Of a stretch of 64,000 nt of DNA, positions 21,589 to 32,978 are shown piece after piece; within the stretch, counting starts at the first letter, position 1, and each line of letters starts with the position of its first letter. Source of the stretch: Symsagittifera roscoffensis (Eukaryota; Xenacoelomorpha; Acoela; Convolutidae); contig NW_026970911.1 of NCBI RefSeq assembly GCF_963678635.1, forward strand, positions 23,001 to 87,000. The letters run 5' to 3'. Position numbers and translations under genes: made by a program. Below the pieces are notes generated by a model. It was given only the letters and a program-made list of their open reading frames with translations. It was not told the origin of the DNA and ran no database searches.

Positions 21589-22278
21589 GTCCCAAGACTA
21601 TTCAGTGCTGTCCCATACTTCTTGTTAGTGTCCCAAGACGACTGTCCCAAGACCCTTGCCCTAAGACGACTGTCCTAAGACTACTGTCCCAAGACTAGTG
21701 TCCCAAGACCAGTGTCCCAAGACTACTGTCCCAAGACCCTTGCCCCAAGACTACTGTCCCAAAACTACTGTCCCAAGACTACTGTCCCAAGACTACTGTC
21801 CCAAGACTACTGTCCCAAGACTACTGTCCCAAGACCACTGTCCCAAGACTACTGTCCCAAGACTACTGTCCCAAGACTACTGTCCCAAGACTACTGTCCT
21901 AAGACCACTGTCCCAAGACCACTGTCCCAAGACCACTGTCCCAAGACCACTGTCCCAAGACCACTGTCCCAAGACTACTGTCCCAAGACCAGTGTCCCAA
22001 GACCACTGTCCCAGGACCACTGTCCCAAGACCACTGTCCCAAGACCACTGTCCCAAGACCAGTGTCCCAAGACCAGTGTCCCAAGACTACTGTCCCAAGA
22101 CCAGTGTCCCAAGACTGTGTCGTACCAAGACTGCTCTGGTCCAAGACTGTCCCAAGACTGCTCCATCCCAAGACTGTCCCAAGACTGCACTGTCCCAAGA
22201 CTATCCCAAGACCGTGCTGCTCCAAGACCGTCCCCAGACTGCAATGTCCCAAGACTTCTTCGGTACTGTCCCAAGACT
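21589..22278. repeat. Minisatellite, 14-bp unit GTCCCAAGACTACT (B1 leader)
   Basis: About 45 units of GTCCCAAGAC followed by TACT, CACT or CAGT. Because 14 is not a multiple of three, each strand shows long open frames with 14-residue periodicity; these are not genes. Edge units are degenerate. Confidence 0.95.
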
Positions 22279-23190
22279 TGTCACTAAGTGTCTGGATAGT
22301 AGGATCTCTTCTAATTCGTTGTGGGGATTCTTGAACCACTGTACCGTGTACCACCACTTGAGCTCTAGTAAAAAAATTTCCCAAAATCCCTATCATAATG
22401 GCCAAAATCCAAATACTGACCCCCCTGTATTTATCTCCCTCTCGTTGTTTCAGGCTATTTGAAACCCCAACTTCTTCGCAGGTATCTTGTGATCACCTGT
22501 TCGTTCAAATACCAACAACAAATGTTCACCAAAACGTAAAAATTTAAACAGGAAAAATTACAAAAACAGAGAGATGAACCCACCTAAAATTCAAAGTTGA
22601 CAGATGTCAACCTTTGTCCGAAAAAATGTCTGGTACCCGATTGCCACGCGTTTTCCTCCCCCCTGCTAGCGATCTTATGGGGTATCACAAAAACTGTCTA
22701 TGTCCGTTCCCCCCTACCGATCCGACCAGGGTACCTACCTTAACTCGATGTTAAATTTGGATATCCGCTTCTTATAACCAACGCGTGTAAGTATCTAATG
22801 TAACTAAATTGACGATGCCGAACAATTAGTTACTCTAATGTGTCCCCCCTTTTTACAATTTACAACCGCCAACCTCTAACCTAACCAGCCCCCTTCTAAC
22901 CTCCCCCCTCTTTAGCCACCCTCTTAAGTCGAAAAATCCCTTAAGCGCCGGGTGCTAAACCTCTCGAGAGAAAACCGTAGACCTGTTTACAGGCCTGCTT
23001 GTGTAAAAACTTTCTCAAAACAATGGGGCTCCGCTTATCCAATTTTACACTTATTTCCTATAATGTAATGTGGATTTTAACGATACCCATTTGCCCAACT
23101 TGAGAACACCCCTGTGCGTCCTCTTCTTGTTGTAGCGATCCCGTGCTGGTTGACCCCTTGACGTGCACTGCACTTGACACCAGCTCCACC

Positions 23191-23385
23191 TTCCCACTTG
23201 ACTGGTCACCTCTCCAGTCAAGTTTCCTAGCGGTTCAGCTCAGTCCTTGTGAACCGCTTTCCCACTCGGCTGGTCACCTCTCCCAGTCAAGTCTCCTAGT
23301 GGTCCGGTTCTGTGCTTGTGAACCACTTTCCCACTCGGCTGGTCACCTCTTCCAGTCAAGTCTCCTAGAGGTCCGGCTAGGTTGC
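23191..23385. repeat. 68-bp tandem repeat, three copies (B1 leader)
   Basis: Units beginning CCCACTCGGCTGGTCACCTC recur at 23193, 23261 and 23330, each followed by CAGTCAAGT and TCCTAG. B2 has diverged copies at about 26617 and 26778. Confidence 0.85.
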
Positions 23386-23874
23386 AAGCTATCTGAAAAC
23401 CCCTAACAACGCCCCCCCACTTGGGCACCTTTTTGAAGTCACTGGTTTAGATTGCTAGATTGATCGAAATGATCGGTCTTATAAAACAGTATGGGTATAC
23501 TATTTAATTAATATAAAGGTTTGATCCAACTAATCTGGTATCAAAGTCACTGTCCTTTTTTGTTTTATGGTTTTTCTTCCTTTTTCTATACTTTTTTCTT
23601 GTTTTTGTTTCGCTTTTTGTCTTTTTGCTCGTTTTTTGTCCCCCTATTTACCCCCCCTTACTCGGTTAGCTAGGCCTCGTTCGGAGAGCATGCCAGGAAG
23701 TTTCCTCAAGTTTTCTTAAAATGCTATCATGGTACAACCCGAAGGTTTACACGTTTCCGCTGAACCGTACCACCGGTACTCTAGAATGGGCATGCAGCCC
23801 GGAGCTGTGTCAAGTGGGTTTGACTCCGTAGTCATGATGTCGTAAAAACACCCAGGAGCGCCATAAAAACACTA

Positions 23875-24767
23875 TGTAACAGTCACCTACTTCGGTCACA
23901 TGTGAGGCTTAAGAAAATAGGCCCTATAACCATTGGCTCAACAGTCAGGGACACTATCTCTTGTATTTTTCTTCCTCAAAAACGGTCGGAGCCAATTCGG
24001 TTCGCTTGCGACATGAGACTAGAACCCGTTACAGCTTAAAAGCTACTACCAAAATATCCCCCACTCTAGAAAATAAGAACGTTCCCATACTTAGGTCTCG
24101 AAATACCGAAAATACACAAACGCCGTTAAAAACAGGGTCGGAACAATCCGTTAAGTTATTTTTTATTAGACAGTGGAAATTTGATCCATTTCAGATGGAT
24201 CAACCTAAGACTCGCCTTATCTCAACATAAAAATCATAAAACACACTCGAGAAAACTAAATTTGATACTTACCTAGCAGCACGCTTGAGACACAGAGTAA
24301 TTAAACTAATTAACGACTCTGGCATAAATATAATCAAATATAACCCAAGAAGTTTTCTAACGATGAGTTCCAATCAAAGGAAGTAAGTTTTAACTCAAGA
24401 ATATAGTTTTGGATCTGGACCATTGGGATACTTCACTTGTCCGCCTTTCCGTTGAAGGTTCACACTGGTCCAGTTGATTTTAGCTCTGCTCTCGTATTCG
24501 TTTGATCTCCTATGTCAGATAGGACAGCTCTACTCTTGTTTTCTACGATGGAAATTGCGAATAGCGATTTCCCACTGTATATTTTGATAACTTTCCCGCA
24601 ATTGTTATTTCGGTCGTTCTGATTTCTTATTTTATGTTTTCAGTTGTCGCGAGAAAACTGAGCATGACAGGCTCCATTCGAATTCTTGAAAAAATAAAAC
24701 TTCACTCCAAAGTCACATATATTCGTGTCCCTCAAGGTCAAACTTCTAGATATGACCGACTGGCACA
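23875..24767 (-). repeat. 5' LTR of B1
   Basis: 893 bp. On the + strand it reads TGTAACAGTC ... GACTGGCACA, inverted termini TGTRMCAGTC. It aligns with LTRs at 27298-28199 and 29226-30117. Its outer side (24768 on) is leader sequence of another family B copy, showing B1 inserted into B2. Confidence 0.85.
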
Positions 24768-24852
24768 ATAATATTAGAGCTGATTTTTCTTGATTTAATC
24801 GTTCTGACCGGTCCTTTGTACTCTTTACTTAAGTATTTGGATATTTCACACG

Positions 24853-25645
24853 GTCCCAAGACCCTTTTCGATCTGATGTCGGGACACTTCGAACCGTCTC
24901 AAGACCTCCTGGTACCGTCCCAAGGCTTTTCCGTCCTGAGCCAAGACTTTTCCGTACCGTCCCAAGACTTTTCGGTAGTGTCCCAAGACTTTTCTGTACT
25001 GTCTCAAGACTTCCTGCTACTGTCCCAAGATTTTTCCGCACTGTCCCAAGACTTCTTGGTACCGTCGAAAGACTTTTCGGCACTGTCCCAAGACTTTCCC
25101 TTACTGTCCCAAGACTTCTTGGTACTGTCCCAAGACTTTTCGTTACTGTTCCAAGACTTTTCGGCGCTGTTCCAAGACTTTTCCATACTGTCCCAAGACT
25201 TTTCGGTGCTGTCCCAAGACTTTTCGGTGCTGTCCCAAGACTTTTCGGTGCTGTCCCAAGACTTTTCGGTGCTGTCCCAAGACTTTTCCGTACTGTGCCA
25301 AGACTTTTCCGTACTGTCCCAAGACTTTTCTGTACAGTGCCAAGACTTCTTGCTACTGTCCCAAGACTTTTCGGTGCTGTCCCAAGACTTTTCAGTGCTG
25401 TCCCAAGACTTTTCGGTGCTGTCCCAAGACTTTTAGGTGCTGTCCCAAGACTTTTCCGTATTGTCCCAAGACTTTTCCGTACTGTCCCAAGACTTTCTTG
25501 TACTGTCTCAAGACTTTTCGGTACTGTCCCAAGACTTTCCTGAACTGTCCCAATACTTTTCGGTACTGTCCCAGGACCTCTCTGTACTGTCCCAAGACTT
25601 TTCTGTACTGTCCCAAGACTTCTTGGTACTGTCCCAGGACTTCGC
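24853..25645. repeat. Minisatellite, 21-bp unit GTCCCAAGACTTTTCGGTACT (B2 leader)
   Basis: About 37 units sharing the GTCCCAAGAC core of the B1 minisatellite, but with an 11-bp instead of 4-bp remainder. Since 21 is a multiple of three, it gives open frames of a 7-residue repeat (SQDFSVL) on one strand and others on the reverse; these are not considered genes. Confidence 0.95.
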
Positions 25646-27297
25646 CACTCAAGTGTTGCGATCCTTCACACTGTCCTTAGACCCTTCTGTTCTTAGTGTT
25701 GGGACAATCTGATTTCTTCTTCTTCGTTGTTGGGACTCTTGAACCACTATCCCTGGTACCACCACTTGAGCTCTAGTATAAAAATTTCCCCAAAACCCAA
25801 CCTTACTGGCCAAAAGTTTCAAGTGCTAACCCCTCTGTATTTATCTCCCCTTATTAATCCGATGCAAGTTGAAATCCAACTTGTTCGCCGGTATGTTGTG
25901 ACCAACTGTTTGGTCAAAACCGATAGAATTAGTACCGAAAATGTAAAAACTCAAACAAGAAAAAATATTTAAAAAAAAAGAAAGATGAACCCACTTAAAA
26001 TTCAAAGTTGACCAATGTCGACCTTTCGTAAAAAAAATTGTCTGGTACCTGATTGTCACGCGTTTTCCTCCCCCTACTAACGTTCTTATTGGGTATTTTC
26101 CTTCCGGGTTACAAAAAATGTCTATTTCCGTTCCCCCCACCCGATCCGACCAGGGTACCTACCTTAATTCGATCTTAAATTTGGATATGCTCTCTCTGTA
26201 AATCACGCGTGTAAGATTATAATGTAACTAAATCAACGATATCGATTGATTAGTTACTATAACTTTTCCCCCCATTTTATAATTTGCAACCGCCAACCTC
26301 TAACCTAGCCAGCCCCCTTCTAACCTCCCCCCTATTTAGCCCCCCTCTTAAGCCGAAATTTACCTTAAGCGCTGGGTACTAAACCTCTCGAGAAAAAACC
26401 GTAGAACCAGTTTCCAAGCTCTGCTCAAGTAAAAACGTTCCTCAAAACAGTGGGGTTCCGCTTATCCAGTTTTACACTTCTCTCCTATAATGTAAAATGG
26501 ATTCTAACAATACCCGATTGACCAACCAGAACACCTATGAGTGTCCCCCTCTGGTTGTTCTGATTCCGTGCTGGTTGTCTCCTTGGCTTGTCCAGCACCT
26601 CTCACCAGCACCACTTTCCCACTTGGCTGGTCACATGTTCCAGTCCAGTCTCCCAGTGGTCCGTCGATTGACCAAAAAAAACACCCCTGTGTGCCTTTTC
26701 TGTTCGGTCCCGTCGGTGCTGGATGTCCCCTTGTCGTGTCCAGCACTTGTCGGGTTCCCTTTCTGTGAACCATTTTCCTACTTGGCTGGTCGCCTTTTCC
26801 AGTCAAGTCTCCTAGTGGTCCAGCTAAGTTGCAAGCTATCTGAAAACCCTTGACAACGCTCCACACTTGGGCACTTTTTTAAATTGCTGAAATGATCGAA
26901 ACGATTGGTCTTATGGAAACAGTATGGGTATTTTATTTAATTAGTATAAAGGTTTGATCCAACTAATCTCGTGTCAAAGTCACTGTCCTTTTTTGTTTTT
27001 TTCCTTTTTCTATTCGTTTTTGGTTTTTGTTTCGGTTTTTGTCTTTTTGCTCGTTTTTATTGTCCCCGTAGTTACCCCCCTTACTCAGTTGGCTAGGCCT
27101 CGTTCGGAGAGCGTACCAGGAAGTTTTCTCGAGTTTTCTTAAGAAGCTATCACGGTACGACCGGAAGGTTTACACGTTCCCGCTGAACCGTACCACCGGT
27201 ACTCTAGAATGGGCATGTAGCCCGGAGCTGTGTCTAGTGGGTTCGACTCCGTAGTCATGATGTCGTAAAAACATCCGGGAGCGCCACAAAAACACTA
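25646..27297 (-). other. Leader body of B2
   Basis: Aligns with 22280-23874 of B1, including the AGGCCTCGTTCGGAGAGC block and the GAGCGCCACAAAAACACTA just before the LTR. No gene seen. Confidence 0.7.
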
Positions 27298-28199
27298 TGT
27301 AACAGTCGCCTACTTAAGTCTCATATGAGGCTTAAGAAAATAGGCCCTATAACCATTGGCTCAAGAGTCAGGGACACTATCTTTTGTGTTTTTCTCCCTT
27401 GAACGGTCGGAGCCAATTCGGTTCACTTGCGACATGAGACTAAAGCTCTCGTTTAAACTTAAAGGCCACTACCAAAATACCCCCCCACTCTAGAAAATAA
27501 GAATTTCCCGATACCTAGTTCTCAAAATATCCAAAATACGCGAACGCCGTTAAAAACAGGGTCGAAACAGTCCGTATAGTTACTCTTTATTAGACAGTGG
27601 AACTTTGATCCATTTCAGATGGATCAACCCAAAACTCTCCTTACCTCAACATAACAATTATAAAACAGACTCAAGAAAACTAAATTGGGTACTCACATAC
27701 CAGCACACTCGAGAATTGGAGTAACTAAATTAACTAGCAACTCTAGCATTAAAGGTAATTAAGTTTTAACTCAAGAACTTTGTAATCGATGAATTCCAGC
27801 AAAGGAAATGAGTTTTGACTCGAGAATTGAATTTTGGAACTGGACCATTGGGAGACCCCAGCTGTCCACTTTTCCACTGAGGGTTCACTCTGGTCCACTT
27901 CTTACTTGTGTTTGCTTTGTTCGCAATCGATCTGCTTCCTATTCAGGATAGGACAGCTCTACTCTCGTGTAATTTTTTTGTCTGGAAATTGCGAATTGCA
28001 ATTTCCCGCTGCTTTTTTTTACTACTTTCCCGCGATTGTAATTCGTTTGTTCTGATCTTGTATTTCTGAGATTTTCAGTTGTCGCGAGAAAGTTGAGCAT
28101 GACATGCTCAATTCGAATTTTGAAAAATCCTATTTCAGCCCAAAATTACGTAGTTTGTATTGCTCAAGGTCAAACTTCCAAATGTGACCGACTGGCACA
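27298..28199 (-). repeat. 5' LTR of B2
   Basis: 902 bp, TGTAACAGTC ... GACTGGCACA on the + strand. It is more diverged from the other two LTRs than those are from each other. It directly abuts LINE coding sequence at 28200. Confidence 0.85.
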
Positions 28200-29225
28200 A
28201 AACCCCATTGAGTATCTCCATGAAGTACATACTTACTATGATACTATCGAAACAAATTACCTGGCTTGCCTCTACCTAGATTTCCAAAAGGCTTTCGACA
28301 AGGTGAACCACGCAATGATAATTAAAAATAAATTAGGAGCTTTGGTTTCACAGGACAATGTTTAAAGCTACTAAAAATATATCTAACAGATGGAAAACAA
28401 ACGTTTCGCATTGGAGCAGCAGTATCTGAGCCATTACCAGTACACAGTGGTGTGCCTCAGGGGTCAATTCTCTATATTCTCTATATAAATGAACTACCAG
28501 ATTGTGCAATGATAGCAAGTTTTGGCTACGTAGACGATTACAAAATTATTTGCAATGACCCATTAATTTTAAATATCGATGCGAAGAGAATTTGAAATTG
28601 GTGTGTAAAGAATTCTATGGCAGTAAATGTGTCAAAAAACCAAAATTCTCAGTGTAAAAGGGAATGCAAAAACTGAAGTAAATGAAACTGTTCTTCATGA
28701 AACAGCAGAAATGAAAGATTTAGGTCTTATAATCCCTAGCACATTAAGTTGGACTGAAAATGCTACAAACAGATCTGCCAATGCTCTGAAGGCATTAAGC
28801 TCTGTGAAAATAAACATCTCCAAAATAACAACAATGCCCATGAAATTCAAATCATACAAATCATTTGTTGCACCTATTGTAAGTTATGGCTCATCAGTAT
28901 GGAAACCCTCAAAATGAGATCTCAAAATTATTGAAAGCGTACAAAAGAAAGCAACAGCATCGATATTGAGTCCAACTCAAGAATACAAAGGTCGATTGAT
29001 TTCCCTACATATCCTCCCTCTGTCACTGTATCATGGACTACACATTCCACTGCTACTGCACAAAATCCTAACTGGAAAAACTGACCTATAATGGAAAAAA
29101 TTCATAAGTGTTAATGAAAAAGGACAAACAAGATATGCCAGTATGAAAAAATACGAAAGCAAACAATTTCGACTGCAAAAAATCAGAATCTGACTTTTTC
29201 ATGAGAGCCTGCAATATAACGAACG
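28200..29225 (+). pseudogene. LINE reverse transcriptase fragment (CR1/Jockey-type)
   Basis: Several frames together give RT blocks: YLDFQKAFDKVNHAMI, GVPQGSIL followed by YINELPDC, the catalytic YVDDYK, and the C-terminal block with FVAPIVSYGSSVWKPSK. Stops and frameshifts break it. The 5' part is missing, displaced by B2. The gene continues after the solo LTR at 30118. Confidence 0.8.
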
Positions 29226-30117
29226 TGTAACAGTCGCCTAATTCGGTCACCAATGAGGCTTTAAAAAAATAGGCCCTATAACCATTGGCTCAAGAGTCAG
29301 GGACACTATCTCTTGTGTTTTTCTACCTCAAAAACGGTCGGAGCCAGTTCAGTTCGCTTGCAACATGAGACTAGAACCCGTTACAGCTTAAAGTCCACTA
29401 CCAAAATACCCCCACTCTAGAAAATAAGAACGTCCCCATACTTAGGTCTCAAAACACCCAAAATACACGAACGCCGTTAAAAACAGGGTCGGAACAATCC
29501 GTTAAGTTACATTTTATTGGACAGTGGAACTTTGATCCATTTCAGATGGATCAACCTAAAACTCGCCTTACCTCAACATACTTATTATAAAATGCACACG
29601 AAAAAACTAAATTTGGTACTTACATAACAGCACGCTTGAGAAACAGAGTATTTAAACTAATTAATGGCTCTAGCATAAATATAATCGAATTTAACTCAAG
29701 AAGTTTTCTAACAATGAGTTCCAATCAAGGAAAATAAGTTTTAATTCAAGAAAGTAGTTTTGGATCTGGACCATTGGGAGACTTCACTTGTCTGCCTTTC
29801 CGTTGAAGGTTCACACTGGTCCAGTTGATTCTTGCTCTGCTCTCGTATTTGTTTGGTCTCCTATATCAGATAGGACAGCTCTACTTTAGTTTTCTACGAT
29901 GGAAATTGCGAATAGCAATTTCCCACTGTATATTTTGACAACTTTCCCGCAATTGTTATTTCGGTCGTTCTGATTTCTTATTTTATGTTTTCAGTTGTCG
30001 CGAGAAAACTGAGCATGACAGGCTCCATTCGAATTTTTGAAAATTAAAATTTCATTCCAAAACCACGTATTTTCGTGCTCCTCAAGGTCAAACTTCCAGA
30101 TATGACCGACTGGCACA
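29226..30117 (-). repeat. Solo family B LTR inside the LINE
   Basis: 892 bp, TGTAACAGTC ... GACTGGCACA, with LINE coding sequence on both sides. The left flank ends ATAACGAACG and the right flank continues ACGCC, giving a 3-4 bp target duplication (A)ACG. With one copy removed, the LINE frame reads through (CNITNALNEHLKFD). Orientation is inferred from the other copies. Confidence 0.8.
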
Positions 30118-30480
30118 ACGCCTTAAATGAACACCTCAAATTTGATGTCATGGAGCACGAAAACATAAAAGAACTAATAACGATTGGAGATATGAATAAT
30201 AAGAGAACATAAGAGAACTGATAACGAATAAGAATCGATAAACTCTGGAGATATTTTAAAGAGAAATTCAACGAAAACGATCCATGCTCTGTAAAAACTC
30301 TATGGACTGCCGATGCATGGACTGTGAAAACATTAGAAAATTAAACTTTTAAAACTTTTGATTTGACAAAAATTGAAAGGAGCTAACTCCCTCGGATTTA
30401 ATTTTCCTGAATTCTTGTTTACTATTATGATTATTATGATTATTATGATAAATATTATTATCATTATTATCACCACACAA
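30118..30480 (+). pseudogene. LINE C-terminus and 3' end
   Basis: Continues the LINE protein (NALNEHLKFDVMEHENIKEL, later DKLWRYFKEKFNENDPCS) to TAA at 30342-30344, then a short AT-rich 3' UTR ending in a TTATGATTATTATGAT-type simple repeat at about 30424-30470. A short 3' microsatellite is typical of several LINE clades. Confidence 0.6.
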
Positions 30481-30634
30481 ACCATAAGACCTTTCCATCG
30501 GTATTCCCTATCTTAATACATTGTAGACTCTATACCCAATGTTAATACATAGCTGGAAGACCGGATGCTCTATTCCCTATCTTAAAACATGGGGGTCTTC
30601 CACCTCCACCCCACCATCACTTCAGCCTCAACAT
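30481..30634. other. Unassigned spacer
   Basis: Between the LINE 3' end and the integrase remnant. A short pair of similar blocks, TTCCCTATCTTAATACAT and TTCCCTATCTTAAAACAT (about 30505 and 30572), is the only structure seen. Confidence 0.4.
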
Positions 30635-31197
30635 CTATTACTGAGGTGGTTTTTAGATTTCATGTCTACCAGGGTCACCAGGGGATAGATTAAGTACAAT
30701 TTAGCATCCTGCGCCGCTTTGACTGGCCTGGAATGAAGAAAGACTGCAAGAGATGTGTCAATGCGTGCATATACTGTCGACAAGTGAAATATTCAAGGAA
30801 AACGAAATTTCCCGCGAAATCAGTAGAGTTCTGAATTTAACGAGAAAGTACAGATAGAAAATCTCCGTGACAGGTTCGCGATACAATTAGATACTGGTTG
30901 TAATAGATCACTTCACGAAGCTAGCAGAAGCACTGCCGTGTGAAGCCGCCCTAGTGGACAAGACATGCGATCATTTGACGACACACTGGATATCCAGGTA
31001 TGGCTGTACGATAAGTTTTCGCTCAGACAACGGAAAGGCATTCGTTGGAGACTCGATGACCATCGGAACCCATGAGGAGATCACACGTCGCACAAGCACA
31101 TTCAACAACGTACCATCCACAAACGAACGGCCTAGTCAAGAGACAAACAGAACACTAGTGAAATTATTAAGGGTATATTTCTCCAGATACAGGACTT
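30635..31197 (+). pseudogene. pol: Decayed Ty3/Gypsy integrase, 5' part (split by A2)
   Basis: Recognisable in three frames: GHQGID, then ILRRFDWPGMKKDCKRCVNA and the CIYCRQVK zinc block, then CDHLTTHWISRYG, FRSDNGKAFVGDS and LVKLLRVYFSRYRT at 31197. It resembles family B integrase more than family A (HWISRYG, DNGKA). Frameshifts occur throughout. It stops exactly at the A2 LTR, and the next residues of the family are found at 55716. Confidence 0.8.
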
Positions 31198-32109
31198 TGT
31201 AACATTGGCCCGGAAGATACATATCGACGGAAAATTAAAATAAGTCCTAAGACGACTGGCCAACGTCTAGACAGAGCTTTACATGCTTTTAACCGTCTCT
31301 ACCAAGCCAGTACTTTCGGTGGTCTTTCTAACATCGGGTCGACAAAAACGTTACTGCTTTCGGCTTCGGTCAAAACCCTCAAATTAACTAGATTACATGC
31401 AAAAAAAGTGAGCTAATGGCTGGGTCTCAGTATCCTCAGACCACGAGGTCACTCCTAAAAACAGGGCTACTACTATTTATTGAGTTATTATTATTTTTGT
31501 TCAGTAGATAAAAATCATCATCTCCATCGAAGATGGATCAACCCTTTCCCCCAACTCCTAGCTTCTCATCCTAGCAAAATGAATTCAGATGTTAATTAAA
31601 TTCAATTCAGGACATAATAGGGAAGCTAAAAGTTTCTATAAGTTAATAAAAGTTCCAGTCCCGAGACCACTCCGGATTCTTGAATCCGGGGAAATAGGGC
31701 TCTTATCTTCCTCCCGGAAGGCTGTCTTCCACCCTTCACCGTTGTTCGCAACGGCCTTGCAACTATTGTAGCGACACAATAGTTGCAACTCGGAGCGGTC
31801 TCTGCTACTTCTGCAATTCGTTGTTGTTCTTCAATCACAATTTTCGTTGTTAACGCTATCGCAACTAATGTTGTTGTGTTTTTCTTCCGGTTTTCTGCCA
31901 AAATGGCCGTTTCTGTTGTTTCTCAGAAATATGACCTCATACTTCGAAAATTTAAAAACTTGAAACACCAGAATATACTAGCCTTCACCGTTTGGCCAAT
32001 CGTTCCAATAACGCTCTTATTCCTTCAAAACCGCCAATTCGGAAGGTTCGCTGCTAAAAACTCGAATCTGCTGAATCTGCATTTTGGTCCATTCTGGTCG
32101 AATGTCACA
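31198..32109 (-). repeat. 3' LTR of A2
   Basis: 912 bp; + strand TGTAACATTGG ... CGAATGTCACA. The open frame across it on the + strand is antisense to the element and appears in the other LTR too; it is not taken as a gene. Confidence 0.92.
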
Positions 32110-32121
32110 TACTCCCCGGAC
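32110..32121 (-). promoter_or_regulatory. Polypurine tract of A2
   Basis: On the sense strand GTCCGGGGAGTA immediately precedes the LTR start TGTGACATTCG. It is identical to A1. Confidence 0.6.
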
Positions 32122-32978
32122 AGTCCGGTCAATGTCCTCATTGAATCTCGCAATGTTCGTAAAATAGGTACAGTGTCATCGAACAGAATTTACAAAATGC
32201 ACGAAATTACTTTTATCTGCGTCATATCGACTCACTGCAGAATAGAAATGGCATCATACTACATCACTAAAGCCTTCAAATTCTTTCATTAATCTGCACA
32301 TTAAGGATACGACGTAAGATAAAAACATCTTTTCCGACTTCCAATGTCAATATCCTGATAAATCTTTTTCTCCTAGGTTTAAAAGGTGTTGGTTTGCAGG
32401 ACAGTCCTGCCAACCAACAAGCTAAAATTATCCTACTATGCTTCTTCCCTTCGGAAATCTTGCTTGCTATTGTCCTGAATATTAAAACTAAGAAACTCTG
32501 TGGTTAGAAAGAACAATGAAACAATCTCCCTCTTCGAGAGATTACCCAAGCCTTTCATGTCACCACAAAGTGATCAGTTCTCCTAGTTGATTAAAAACAG
32601 TCATGCAGGCTGGAATATTTAAATATACTCTTTACTCAAGCCTTTCTAAGTAAATAATAAGTACTAACTAAAATCAAAGCCACTAACTAAAATCAAAATG
32701 CAAATTTATAAATGCAACAAATTCAAAACTCAACTAAATGTTTCAGTTTTCAATTACAACTTAGTTGCTTAGGTTCTCACTTGAGTTTTTTCACACACGT
32801 AAAACAAATCTGAGTTTTGGTTTTCTTCTTCTTCGTCACTCCTTTGTTTTCTTCTTTTTTCGTCGTTTAGAAGTTCTAAAACTTCTAAATTCTTCTAATT
32901 TCGTCTATTTTTGCATCTCGTTTTTCGGCCATTCGTCAATGTTCCATCTCTTCCTCCTGTGATACTGACTCTGCACTT
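32122..32978 (-). other. 3' untranslated region of A2
   Basis: AT-rich, alignable with A1 10070-10878, no gene seen. Confidence 0.6.

Larger units (their letters stand above)
21304..23874 (-). other. 5' leader of B1
   Basis: About 2.6 kb between gag and the 5' LTR. It contains the 14-bp minisatellite (21589-22278) and a 68-bp tandem repeat (23191-23385); the rest is unique and alignable with B2 (25690-27297). The sequence right after the LTR on the sense strand begins TAG; a possible primer binding site TGGCGCTCC lies 11 nt further in, but I cannot match it to a tRNA. No gene was seen; long open frames over the minisatellite are repeat artefacts. Confidence 0.7.
11815..24767 (-). mobile_element. 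Ty3/Gypsy element family B, copy B1 (3' truncated by A1)
   Basis: A relative of family A on the - strand with the same gene order: 5' LTR (23875-24767), leader with minisatellite (21304-23874), gag, protease, RT, RNase H, linker, integrase, macrodomain, and the first ~67 codons of the second ORF. The last is interrupted at 11814/11815 where A1 begins. Proteins are clearly homologous to family A but well diverged, so these are separate families. Numerous frameshifts and stops make B1 inactive. The rest of the second ORF and the 3' LTR should lie left of A1, outside the window. Confidence 0.85.
24768..28199 (-). mobile_element. Family B copy B2: leader and 5' LTR only
   Basis: The leader with a minisatellite (24853-25645), leader body (25690-27297) and LTR (27298-28199) align in order with B1 21589-24767. 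No gag or pol of this copy is in the window; they are expected beyond the inserted B1. The right flank is LINE coding sequence, so B2 had inserted into a LINE. Confidence 0.8.

Noticed and set aside
21589-22278. CRISPR-like array
   Set aside because: Unit of 14 bp without unique spacers in an animal retrotransposon leader; it is a minisatellite.
21698-22462. Long open frames over the 14-bp minisatellite, both strands
   Set aside because: Repeat periodicity alone keeps the frames open; the proteins are pure repeats with no start context and lie in a leader.
23840-23874. TGGCGCTCC (sense strand) as a family B primer binding site
   Set aside because: It lies 11 nt from the LTR and I cannot match it to a tRNA 3' end, so it is noted only in the leader entry.
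24816-25712. Open frames encoding a seven-residue SQDFSVL repeat
   Set aside because: They follow from the 21-bp unit being a multiple of three; the B1 copy has no such frame, so it is not a conserved protein.
27225-27262. GGTTCGACTCC, a perfect tRNA B-box-like motif next to the B2 LTR
   Set aside because: No cloverleaf can be drawn around it, no A box is seen, and B1 has the motif mutated.
31783-32292. 169-codon open frame across the A2 3' LTR, + strand
   Set aside because: It is antisense to the element, sits inside an LTR and appears in the other LTR only because the LTRs are copies.
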